A DNA stretch of 32,383 nt from CAYOBW01 sp964402115 (GTDB lineage: Bacteria > Verrucomicrobiota > Kiritimatiellia > UBA8416 > CAYOBW01): the NCBI GenBank assembly GCA_964402115.1, contig CAYOBW010000050.1:1-32383 (forward strand), given 5' to 3'. Positions 1 through 7,712 of the stretch are shown in pieces (the stretch's first letter is position 1; each line of letters starts with the position of its first letter). Both the position numbers and the translations under genes were made by a program. Under the pieces are notes generated by a model. It saw nothing but the letters and a program-made list of their open reading frames with translations, was not told where the DNA came from and made no database searches.

Positions 1-147
1 CCTGCGCAGCGACGGGTGGGCTCTCGGTGCCATACAAGAGCGTGCGTGCACCCTGTGACACCTTGCCGCTCGCTTTCAGCGCAACGATCTGGCACAATCA
101 GGCTTCAGTTGGAGTTTGTCAGCAGGCAATTATCCGGGGAGATGCGC

Positions 148-1476
148 ATGACAGCAACGGCACAATCACGGCGGGAGTTTCTCAAGCGTTCGGCGGTCTA
201 TGGCGGCATCCTGATCGTGCCGGGGCGGGTTCTCGGCAAGGACGGCGCCAAGTCCCCTAACGCAAAGCTGAACGTCGCCGCGATAGGCGCCGGCGGCAAG
301 GGCCGCAGCGACATCGACGGCTGCTCCGGCGAGAACATCGTGGCGCTGTGCGACGTGGACCACCTGCGCGCCGCTGACGCGTTCAAGAAGCACCCGGGCG
401 CCGAGAAGTTCCAGGACTACCGGAAGATGCTCGACAAACTGGGCAACCGGATCGACGCCGTGATCGTCGCGACCCCCGACCACACGCACTTCCAGGCGGC
501 GCACGCCGCTGTGCAGCTGGGCAAAGGGGTCTACGTCCAGAAACCCCTGTGCCACACCCTGCAGCAGGTGCGGACCCTCACGCTCGCCGCGCGCCAGCAG
601 AAGGTTGCCACGCAGATGGGCAACCAGGGTCACTCCAGCGAGTCAACCCGGCTCGCACGCGAGTGGATCCGGGCTGGCGTCATCGGCGATGTGCGCGAAG
701 TGCGCGCGTGGACGAACCGGCCGATCTGGCCGCAGGGCATGGCCGCCTACCCGGCTGGTGAACCTGTGCCCGCCAGCCTGGACTGGAAGCTCTGGCAGGG
801 CGGCGTGACGGACCTGCCGTACAACAAGGCCTACGCCCCCTTCGCCTGGCGGGGCTGGTACGCGTTCGGCTGCGGCGCCCTTGGCGACATGGCCTGCCAC
901 ATCATGGATGCGGCGTTCTTCGCCCTCGATCTCGGAGCGCCGACCAGCGTGCAGGCCGAGACCTGGGGCGAGAGCAAGGTCGCTTATCCCAAATCGTCCA
1001 TTGTGACCTACCAGTTCCCTGCGCGCGGCAAGCTGCCTCCCGTCGTGTTCAAGTGGCACGACGGCGAGAAGCGCTGCGAGCGCCCCGCCGAGCTCGAACC
1101 CGAGCGGAAGATCGGCAACGACTCCGGCGGCTCGCTGATCATTGGCGACAAGGCGACCATCATGGTCGACAGCCACTCGGGCTTCTGCCGGATCATCCCG
1201 GAAGCGCGCATGAAGGACATGCAGAGCAGCCTGCCCCCGAAGACCCTGCCGCGCGTTCAGGGCGGCCACTACGGCGACTGGCTGAACGCCTGCAAGGGCG
1301 GGACGCCAGCCAGTTCGAACTTCGATTACGCGGGCCCCTTCACGGAGGTCGTGCTGCTCGGCGCCCTGGCCCAACGCCTGCCTGGGGTGAAGCTGCTGTG
1401 GAACGCCGAGAAGCTGGAGTTTCAGGGCAATCCCGCCGCAACCGCACTCGTGAAGGACCCCGTGCCCAAAGGCTGA
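148..1476 (+). CDS. Tat-exported Gfo/Idh/MocA family oxidoreductase
   Basis: Predicted NAD(P)-dependent sugar or sugar-derivative oxidoreductase, about 442 residues, exported folded by the Tat system. The N-terminus carries a twin-arginine motif (SRREFLK, residues 7-13) and a short hydrophobic stretch. A Rossmann nucleotide-binding loop GAGGKG follows at about 47-52, then CDV at 68-70 and the ATPDHTH block at 108-114. The family's usual EKP is QKP at 131-133, which keeps the lysine. The C-terminal half is the alpha/beta substrate domain. I start at 148 because GGGGAG at 136-141 is well spaced for it; ATG 142 is too close, and a GTG at 16 would bury the Tat signal. Tat-signal members are abundant in planctomycetes and relatives, mostly with unknown substrates. 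It stands alone here, with no operon partner visible upstream. The family call is firm; the substrate is unknown. Confidence 0.9.
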   Translation: MTATAQSRREFLKRSAVYGGILIVPGRVLGKDGAKSPNAKLNVAAIGAGGKGRSDIDGCSGENIVALCDVDHLRAADAFKKHPGAEKFQDYRKMLDKLGNRIDAVIVATPDHTHFQAAHAAVQLGKGVYVQKPLCHTLQQVRTLTLAARQQKVATQMGNQGHSSESTRLAREWIRAGVIGDVREVRAWTNRPIWPQGMAAYPAGEPVPASLDWKLWQGGVTDLPYNKAYAPFAWRGWYAFGCGALGDMACHIMDAAFFALDLGAPTSVQAETWGESKVAYPKSSIVTYQFPARGKLPPVVFKWHDGEKRCERPAELEPERKIGNDSGGSLIIGDKATIMVDSHSGFCRIIPEARMKDMQSSLPPKTLPRVQGGHYGDWLNACKGGTPASSNFDYAGPFTEVVLLGALAQRLPGVKLLWNAEKLEFQGNPAATALVKDPVPKG

Positions 1477-1490
1477 CCCGAGTTGCGCGG

Positions 1491-1518
1491 CCCGCTGGCG
1501 TCGCCAGTTCGCAGCGGG
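1491..1518 (+). terminator. Possible hairpin terminator after the oxidoreductase gene
   Basis: Perfect 7-bp arms, CCCGCTG at 1491-1497 and CAGCGGG at 1512-1518, enclose a 14-base loop. The loop region contains a nested CTGGCG/CGCCAG pairing. It lies 14 bases after the stop codon. There is no T-tract, so it could be a weak terminator, an mRNA-protecting stem, or chance in GC-rich DNA. Confidence 0.3.
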
Positions 1519-1535
1519 ACGGTTCGGGACGGTTC
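1516..1535. repeat. Tandem 10-bp direct repeat
   Basis: GGGACGGTTC occurs twice back to back (1516-1525 and 1526-1535) between the candidate hairpin and the candidate promoter of the next gene. It could be replication slippage or a pair of regulator half-sites. Confidence 0.6.
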
Positions 1536-1554
1536 GTGAGGCACGGAGCGCGAC

Positions 1555-1584
1555 TTGACAAGATAACCGTCGGTTTGCTCAAAT
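1555..1584 (+). promoter_or_regulatory. Candidate sigma-70 promoter for the ASH-repeat protein
   Basis: A perfect -35 TTGACA at 1555-1560 is followed after 18 bases by TCAAAT at 1579-1584, which matches the -10 consensus at four of six positions. Transcription would begin near 1591, leaving a leader of about 55 bases before the ATG at 1647. The call rests on consensus matching only. Confidence 0.4.
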
Positions 1585-1646
1585 AGCATCGAGGGCGAGA
1601 GTCACCCATTGCATTGCATATCGTGTCGCTGCGGGGGCATCTAGCC

Positions 1647-4600
1647 ATGCGCATGCGCACAAGTTCAAGGGTTATGGCTGGGCGCATCGGGATCGCCCTG
1701 CTGGCGGCGTGCCTTTACCTGTCCTGCACAACCACTGCCGCCGCCGCCGCCAATCTCACCGTAGCGGGGAACGGCACAGTCATTGAAGCGGGGGACAGCT
1801 CGCCCAGCCTGGCCGATCACACCGATTTCGGCCAGACCGGTGAAGGCGGGGGCGCCGTCACCCGCACCTTCACGATCACCAGCACGGGAACCACGAACCT
1901 GGAGCTCTACCCTGACCGGCCCATACGGGGGACGAACGACACGTTTCAACTGACGAAGGCGCCGACCCTGAGCGTGGCGCCGGGGAAGACCACAACCTTT
2001 CAGATCACGTTCAGACCCGCTACCGCAGCGCTCTACGAGACCACCCTCTTCATCTACGGCAACTACACCGGCGGCAACAAGGGCGACTACTGCTTCACCG
2101 TGCAGGGCCGGGGCGGAACCCCCGACATCAACGTGGCGGGCAGCCGGGGCTTCGGCGCGGTGCCCGTTTACGGCGTGAAGGGCACCAATTCCTTCAGCGT
2201 CCAGAATGCCGGCACGGGCTACCTGCGCCTCACCGGCAGCCCGCGCGTGACCATCGCGGGCACCCACGCGACGGACTTCGCGGTGGGCACGCAACCGGCC
2301 TCCACCATCGTCGCGGGGACACCCTCCCCGCTGACCATCGTGTTCGACCCCTCGGCCACGGGCTTGCGCACGGCCACGGCAGCCATTGCCTCGGACGACG
2401 CCGACGAGAACCCGTACACGCTGACACTAACGGGCACGGGCGTCGTCTCGGACATCGAAGTGCGCGGCAACCTGCTCGCCATCCTCAACGGCGACAAGAC
2501 CCCGCGCACCGCGGACGGCACCGACTTCGGCGGCGCCCGCGTGGACGGTGGGACGGTCACTTTCGACTTCTCCATCTACAACCTCGGCGGCGCGTTCCTG
2601 CACCTGACCAACGGCACAAAGCACGTGTACCTGAGCGGGGGGGCGTCGGCGGATTTCACCGTCGCGGCCGATGCCCCGACGTTCATCGATCCGTATGGCA
2701 GCGCGACGTTCAGCTTGCGTTTCAACCCCGCGGCCGTTGGCTTGCGCTCCACCACGGTCACCATTCCGACCGACGATCCCGATGAGAATCCCTATACGTT
2801 TGCCGTCCAGGGCACGGGGCTCATGCCGGAGATCATGGTGCAGGGCAACGGCCTCACGGTCGCGGATGGCGACACGACGCCCGGCCTGACCGACCACACG
2901 GACTTCGGCACGGCGCACACGCGCGGCGCCCGCGTGACGCGCACCTTCACCGTGCGCAATACCGGCACATCCGTGCTCAATCTCACGGGCGCGCCACGCG
3001 TTGCCCTCAGCGGCAGCGCGGCCTTCTCGCTATCCGCTGCGCCAGCCGCGAGCGTCGCCACCAACGGCTCCACAACGTTCCAGATCCGTTTCGCGCCAAC
3101 GGCGGCCGGCGTCTTCAGCAACACGCTCAGCATCGCGAACGACGACCTCAACGAGAATCCCTACACCTTCGCGGTCCGCGGCACGGCCATCGCGCCGGAG
3201 TGCCAGGTCTCCGGCAACGGCTCGTGGATCGTGGACGGCGACACGCAACCGTCCACGCCCGATCACACCGCCTTCGGCTGCCTGCCCACAACAGCGGCGG
3301 GCAGCCACACGTTCACGCTGCGGAATGTCGGAACCACGCCCCTCTACCTGTCGGGGTCGCCGCCGGTGAGCGTGAGCGGGCCGGCCGCGGCCGATTTCAC
3401 CGTAACTCAACCGACCGCGACCAACCTGGCGGCAGGCGCCAGCACGACGCTGCAGGTCACCTGCGCACCCCGGGCCGGGGGCTTGCGTGCGGCCACGCTA
3501 TCCATCCGCAGCAACGACGAACCGCACGACCCCTACACGTTCGCCGTCGAGGGGCTGGGCGCCCGGCGCCTGACCAACAACGTCTTCGTCACGGCCAGCA
3601 CCATGACAAACTACTTCCAGTGCGACCTCACCACGGCGGACTGGGGCGTCGTGGCCGTGCGCCCGCGCGCGCGCGATTTCGACCTGGCCGTCTACACCAG
3701 CACCAACCTGCTCGCGTATCTCGGCGTAGCGGAGACCGAGGGACTCGACACCGAGTTCGTGGCGCTCAACGGCAGCCGGCTGGGGGCGCTGAAGCCCTGC
3801 GCGATGGTCTACGGGTATGCCACCACGAACTACGACGTCGAAGCGGAGTGGAGCATACCGGACCTTGTGGTGGGCACGGTCTACACGAACGCCCTGGCGG
3901 CCAACGAACCCGTCGACCTGCACGAGATCGGGCTGACGGGTGGCACGGTGTACCACGTGCGCGTGACGCCGGCCAATCCCTCCGCCGATCTGGCCCTGTA
4001 CCTGTTCGACCCCGCGCAGAGCACGGGCGCGCGCGACCACTACGCGGCCATGACCAACGCAGGCGGCGGGGGCGTTTCGGAGCGGATGATCCACCTCACA
4101 GCCAACACAGGGTACTACGCGATCCTCGTGGAAAACCGCAACGGCCTGGCCACCAGCTACACGTTGAGCGTGAGCACCGGCCCGCGGCTACGGGTGAGCG
4201 CCAGCGGGCAGCCCCTGGCGAACAGCGATGCGACGCCATCCACGGCGGACAAGACGGACTTTGGCGCCGCCTGTGTCTACGAGGCCTCGCCCGCCACGGT
4301 CTTCACCATCGAGAACCAGGGTGTGGCGGACTTGCGGCTGACCGCCGTGCCGGCCGTGACGTTCGGCGGGGAGGACGCGGCGTCTTTCGGCGTGTCCAAG
4401 GATCCCACCAATCGCATCGCACCGGGCGCCTCCACGACCTTCCAGGCAGTTTTCCGCCCGAACCACAGCGGCCTGTGCACGGCTACGGTGACGATCGCGA
4501 ACAACGAAGCCGGGCAGAATCCGTTCCGGTTTGCGGTGCGGGGGCGCGGCTTCTACCGGCTTGCGGATGCCGATCCCCGGCCCTTCGCCGCCGTGCCGGA

Positions 4601-6161
4601 GGACGTGAGCTTCCAGACTGCGCCGCAGAGCTGGACCTGCGTCGCCGTCAAGGGCGCCCCGGCTGACCGAACCCTGGTGGCCGGTACAGCGGCGGACTGG
4701 AGCGGGAGCCTGCGCACCTCCGCCGTGGCCGGTGCGCGGTCGGAGTTCCTCGTGCTGCCGCCCATGGCATCCACCACGTATTACGCGAGAGTCAGTGGCG
4801 GCGCGGCCGGATCCTACCAGGCCGAGCTGGCCCGACCCGCGTTCAACCTGAGCCTGGGCAGCACCGAGTTCGTGAGCATGACAGCCAACGATGCGGTGAG
4901 AGCGTACCTGGTGACGCTCACGGCCGGGCAGCCGTACTACTTCGCGACTGACCCGATGCTCGGCGCCGCTGCGGCGGAGGACGTGTCGCTTTTCGTCGTA
5001 CGCCCCGGACGCGCGTGGACGAGCAGGAGCAATTGCGACTGGAACGCCGACACCGCGGGGCGGAACGTGCGTGAGGCGCTCGCGCTGACAGCCCCCGAGA
5101 CCGGCACCTATCTTGTGCTTGTCGTGAACGAGAGTTGGCAGGCCAACACGTACTGGCACCTGGTCGCGGCCGCGGCTGTTCCCGACATGCGGGTCACGGG
5201 CAACGGGCAGCCGATCAGCGACGGGGCCACGACCTCCGGACCGGACAATCACACGGCCTTCGACAGCACCAGCACCGGGTCCGCCTCGACGCGCACATTC
5301 ACGATCTGGAACGACGGCTACGCGGACCTGACTCTCGATGGGAGCCCGCGCGTGCAGCTGACGGGGCCGCACGCGGCCGACTTCACGGTCACGCAACTGC
5401 CGGCGGCCACGGTACCGTTGCGCGGCAGCAACACGACCTTTGTTGTCACTTTCCGGCCCACGGCTCGGGGTAGCCGCACGGCCACGCTCGCCATCCCCAA
5501 CAGCCAGGCGGGGCGGACGCCCTACGATTTCGCGGTGCGGGGTGCGGGGCTGGCTCCCGTGGCGGCCGTGGTGGGCAACGGGTACGACATTGCATCCGGC
5601 GACAGTACCCCGTACGTCAGCGACGGCACCGACTTCTTCAAGCTGACCCTCGGCCCCTGGGCGCGCACGAACCGCTTCACGGTCTCCAACAACGGCGACC
5701 ACATGCTGTACCTGACGAACGCTCCGCTCGTGACGTTTGCCGGCCCGCACGCCGCTGACTTCCGCGCCTTTGCCCGCGGTACGACAATCGTCGGCCCCGG
5801 AGCGGCAACCGACCTGTACGTCATCTTCCAGCCGCGGGCGCTGGGCTTGCGCCAGGCCACGTTGCGCATGGCCTGCAACGACCCGGCGCGGAATCCATAC
5901 ATCTTCGCCGTCCAAGGCACGGCCGAGCGGCCGCGACTGGTGCGCTGCCGCCCCGCGGGGGACGATGGCCTGGAGTTGTGCTGGACCAGCACTGCCGGGG
6001 CGCTGTATGAGGTGTGGGGCTCGTCCACGTTGCCTACGACATACACAGAACGTCTCGCGAGCGGCGTCCAGGCCACAGCGCCCTCTAACACCGTCTGGGT
6101 CAGCCTCCCCGGGGGGCAACGTTTCCTATACATCCGTGTGCGCGTCGCTGACCAATACTAA
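1647..6161 (+). CDS. Large secreted ASH-repeat (choice-of-anchor-D-like) protein
   Basis: About 1504 residues with an N-terminal signal peptide: a basic start, then a hydrophobic run and an alanine-rich cleavage region near residues 30-36. The body has eight related beta-sandwich units of roughly 110-125 residues, of the ASH/HYDIN or choice-of-anchor-D type. Most open with a V.GNG...DGD..P...D.TDFG signature and close with ENPYTF.V.G. They begin near nucleotides 1755, 2125, 2455, 2830, 3200, 4185, 5185 and 5560. Two inserts, at about 3570-4180 and 4555-5180, look like paired pre-peptidase C-terminal (PPC) domains. The last 75 residues form a different beta-rich tail ending in DQY. No catalytic site or transmembrane anchor is visible. 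I infer a cell-surface or extracellular adhesive or scaffold role. The start at 1647 has a G-rich ribosome-binding site at 1633-1637; ATG 1653 and 1674 are alternatives. A cysteine near the signal peptide end does not fit a lipobox well. Confidence 0.85.
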   Translation: MRMRTSSRVMAGRIGIALLAACLYLSCTTTAAAAANLTVAGNGTVIEAGDSSPSLADHTDFGQTGEGGGAVTRTFTITSTGTTNLELYPDRPIRGTNDTFQLTKAPTLSVAPGKTTTFQITFRPATAALYETTLFIYGNYTGGNKGDYCFTVQGRGGTPDINVAGSRGFGAVPVYGVKGTNSFSVQNAGTGYLRLTGSPRVTIAGTHATDFAVGTQPASTIVAGTPSPLTIVFDPSATGLRTATAAIASDDADENPYTLTLTGTGVVSDIEVRGNLLAILNGDKTPRTADGTDFGGARVDGGTVTFDFSIYNLGGAFLHLTNGTKHVYLSGGASADFTVAADAPTFIDPYGSATFSLRFNPAAVGLRSTTVTIPTDDPDENPYTFAVQGTGLMPEIMVQGNGLTVADGDTTPGLTDHTDFGTAHTRGARVTRTFTVRNTGTSVLNLTGAPRVALSGSAAFSLSAAPAASVATNGSTTFQIRFAPTAAGVFSNTLSIANDDLNENPYTFAVRGTAIAPECQVSGNGSWIVDGDTQPSTPDHTAFGCLPTTAAGSHTFTLRNVGTTPLYLSGSPPVSVSGPAAADFTVTQPTATNLAAGASTTLQVTCAPRAGGLRAATLSIRSNDEPHDPYTFAVEGLGARRLTNNVFVTASTMTNYFQCDLTTADWGVVAVRPRARDFDLAVYTSTNLLAYLGVAETEGLDTEFVALNGSRLGALKPCAMVYGYATTNYDVEAEWSIPDLVVGTVYTNALAANEPVDLHEIGLTGGTVYHVRVTPANPSADLALYLFDPAQSTGARDHYAAMTNAGGGGVSERMIHLTANTGYYAILVENRNGLATSYTLSVSTGPRLRVSASGQPLANSDATPSTADKTDFGAACVYEASPATVFTIENQGVADLRLTAVPAVTFGGEDAASFGVSKDPTNRIAPGASTTFQAVFRPNHSGLCTATVTIANNEAGQNPFRFAVRGRGFYRLADADPRPFAAVPEDVSFQTAPQSWTCVAVKGAPADRTLVAGTAADWSGSLRTSAVAGARSEFLVLPPMASTTYYARVSGGAAGSYQAELARPAFNLSLGSTEFVSMTANDAVRAYLVTLTAGQPYYFATDPMLGAAAAEDVSLFVVRPGRAWTSRSNCDWNADTAGRNVREALALTAPETGTYLVLVVNESWQANTYWHLVAAAAVPDMRVTGNGQPISDGATTSGPDNHTAFDSTSTGSASTRTFTIWNDGYADLTLDGSPRVQLTGPHAADFTVTQLPAATVPLRGSNTTFVVTFRPTARGSRTATLAIPNSQAGRTPYDFAVRGAGLAPVAAVVGNGYDIASGDSTPYVSDGTDFFKLTLGPWARTNRFTVSNNGDHMLYLTNAPLVTFAGPHAADFRAFARGTTIVGPGAATDLYVIFQPRALGLRQATLRMACNDPARNPYIFAVQGTAERPRLVRCRPAGDDGLELCWTSTAGALYEVWGSSTLPTTYTERLASGVQATAPSNTVWVSLPGGQRFLYIRVRVADQY

Positions 6162-6261
6162 CTCAGGAACGCTTGGCTGCGGTCGAGCTTAAGCTGCTGA
6201 ACCACGCGTGCTTCGGCCACACGTGCCGGACGTAGGTTTCTGTGCTGATGCCCGCCGGCGG

Positions 6262-6284
6262 CGCATAGGGGATTTACCTATGCG
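6262..6284. repeat. Perfect 8-bp inverted repeat in the leader region of the signalling operon
   Basis: CGCATAGG at 6262-6269 and CCTATGCG at 6277-6284 flank a 7-base spacer. It lies in the 246-base gap between the ASH protein and the signalling operon, about 47 bases before the candidate -10 box. There is no following T-run, so an operator is at least as likely as a terminator. A separate 10-bp palindrome, AGCTTAAGCT, is at 6186-6195. Nothing else in this gap looks like a gene. Confidence 0.55.
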
Positions 6285-6330
6285 TCCCTGCTGTCAAACC
6301 CGATAAGGGAATCAGTCGCATAAGTGGTTG

Positions 6331-6336
6331 TATAAT
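6331..6336 (+). promoter_or_regulatory. Candidate -10 box for the signalling operon
   Basis: A perfect TATAAT sits 72 bases before the first operon gene, in an unusually AT-rich patch of a GC-rich region. No convincing -35 lies 16-18 bases upstream, so activation by a regulator or a weak promoter is possible. A strong ribosome-binding-site-like AGGAGGG at 6367-6373 follows, with no start codon at a useful distance. Confidence 0.4.
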
Positions 6337-6407
6337 CTGGGCGATGCAGACACAATTCGCCGTGACAGGAGGGCAGGTCCGGTCAAGCGCTTACGAGGCT
6401 CTCCGGA

Positions 6408-6860
6408 ATGCGTGACATGCAAGTGACAGGCAAACAACCGACCGTGCTTCTCGCTGACGATGACCCGGAGGATCAGTTCCTGCTCCGGGAGGCGTTCAAC
6501 GAGGTCGGCATGCGTGACGTGCTGGTGACGGTCAAGGACGGCCAGGAGCTGCTGGATTATCTCCAGACCCAGGCGGACGCTGGCCTGCAGGATGGACCTT
6601 CGATCATTCTGCTCGACCTCAACATGCCTCGCAAGAGCGGGCGCGAAGCCTTGGAGGAGATGCGCCGCGATCCGCGCTGGCGGCGAATACCGGTCATCAT
6701 CCTGACGACATCTTCGAACGCAGAGGATGTTGACCGGGCCTACATGCTGGGCGCGAACTCCTTTATCACGAAGCCCGAATCCTACGACAGCCTTCTGCAA
6801 CTTGTCCGCATATTGTGTCAGTACTGGTTCAGCGTGGTCGAACTGCCGCCGCAACGCTGA
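6408..6860 (+). CDS. Single-domain response regulator, Rcp1-like
   Basis: A stand-alone receiver protein of 150 residues. The acidic pocket is D17-D19 (ADDDPEDQ), the phospho-acceptor is D70 within LLDLNMP, the switch threonine is T100 or T101, and the conserved lysine is K122 in ITKPES. The C-terminus carries a YWF..VELP ending shared with the gene at 9379; both resemble the small regulators that pair with phytochrome-type kinases. There is no output domain, so it probably shuttles phosphate or acts by protein contact. It opens a seven-gene run of signalling genes and is followed after 28 bases by the next. The start is uncertain: ATG 6408 has no good ribosome-binding site, ATG 6417 is an alternative, and the nearest AGGAGG (6367) lacks a usable start. 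Confidence 0.9.
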   Translation: MRDMQVTGKQPTVLLADDDPEDQFLLREAFNEVGMRDVLVTVKDGQELLDYLQTQADAGLQDGPSIILLDLNMPRKSGREALEEMRRDPRWRRIPVIILTTSSNAEDVDRAYMLGANSFITKPESYDSLLQLVRILCQYWFSVVELPPQR

Positions 6861-6888
6861 GTTCGCGGGGCGCTGGGAGGAGGGACCC

Positions 6889-7671
6889 ATGAGCGCATCG
6901 GGCAAGACGCCTGCGCATGTTCTGTTGGTTGACGACAACGAGCATCTCTTGGTGACCCTGGGGGATTACCTCGCATTCAGCGGCTTCACGGTAACGCGCG
7001 CCTCGAGCGGCGAAGAGGCTTTGCGCCTTCTAGACCGCGAGACCCCCGACGTGATTGTGCTGGACATCAGCATGCCGGGCATGGGCGGGATCGGTTTCCT
7101 CAAGCGGATTACCGGCGAAGACGGGCGCCCGCGGCACCCGATCGTCGTGCTGACGGCCCGCTCCTCCATGGAGTCGTTCTTCCAAACGCTGGAGGTGGAT
7201 GCCTTCATTGCCAAACCCTGCACGGGCGACCAGCTTGTAAGCCGGATCTCGGAGGTGTTGGAACGTCGTGCCGCACAAATGTCGGCGGCCCTTCCGCACA
7301 AGCGCCGCCTGCTGCTGGCCGAGGATGACGAGGAACATGTCCGCAACCTGAAGATGTTCTTCACCGCGGCCGGGTACGACGTCGAGAGCGTGGGCAGCGG
7401 GCCGGAGGTTCTCGAGCGGGCCTCCGTGGCCCCGCCCGACGTGATCCTGATGAAAGAGATCCTGCCCCGCATGAACGGGGGCGCCGTCGCCTCGCTGGTG
7501 AGTACGATGACCAAGACGCGGGCCATTCCCGTGGTGCTGTACGATGACACGCGCGCCGGCACGGATAGGCTGCGCTACGGCAGCAAGGCGCATGAGGGCG
7601 TGAAGCGCTACCTGAACACCGCGGAACCGGCTACGCTGCTGGCGGCTGTGGCCCTGTTGTTTCAGGACTGA
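6889..7671 (+). CDS. Tandem receiver protein with a degenerate second receiver
   Basis: A 260-residue protein made of two receiver domains and nothing else. Receiver 1 (about 10-125) looks competent: D15/D16 pocket, D59 in VLDISMP, T89, K109 in AKP. Receiver 2 (about 138-258) keeps acidic residues E145-D147 but has K189 where the phospho-acceptor aspartate belongs (ILMKEILP). It also lacks the switch threonine (VVLYDD) and the conserved lysine (YLNTAEP). It is therefore a pseudo-receiver, probably used for protein contact or to modulate receiver 1. The ATG at 6889 has a strong GGGAGGAGGG site at 6876-6885. An upstream in-frame start at 6727 would overlap the previous gene and is unlikely. It sits between the first Rcp1-like regulator and the PAS kinase. 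Confidence 0.9.
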   Translation: MSASGKTPAHVLLVDDNEHLLVTLGDYLAFSGFTVTRASSGEEALRLLDRETPDVIVLDISMPGMGGIGFLKRITGEDGRPRHPIVVLTARSSMESFFQTLEVDAFIAKPCTGDQLVSRISEVLERRAAQMSAALPHKRRLLLAEDDEEHVRNLKMFFTAAGYDVESVGSGPEVLERASVAPPDVILMKEILPRMNGGAVASLVSTMTKTRAIPVVLYDDTRAGTDRLRYGSKAHEGVKRYLNTAEPATLLAAVALLFQD

Positions 7672-7712
7672 GTCTCCCGCAGCATTGCATCCGCCCGCAG
7701 GGGAATTGCAGC

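Noticed and set aside
90..105. A TGGCAC sequence suggesting a sigma-54 promoter before the first oxidoreductase
   Set aside because: The required TTGC-type element at the correct distance is absent.
1674..1730. A possible lipoprotein signal in the ASH-repeat protein
   Set aside because: The residues before the cysteine (Tyr-Leu-Ser) do not fit the lipobox, and an alanine-rich ordinary cleavage site follows.
4188..6119. A 643-codon minus-strand frame inside the ASH-repeat gene
   Set aside because: It follows the repeat codon pattern in antisense and has no family motifs.
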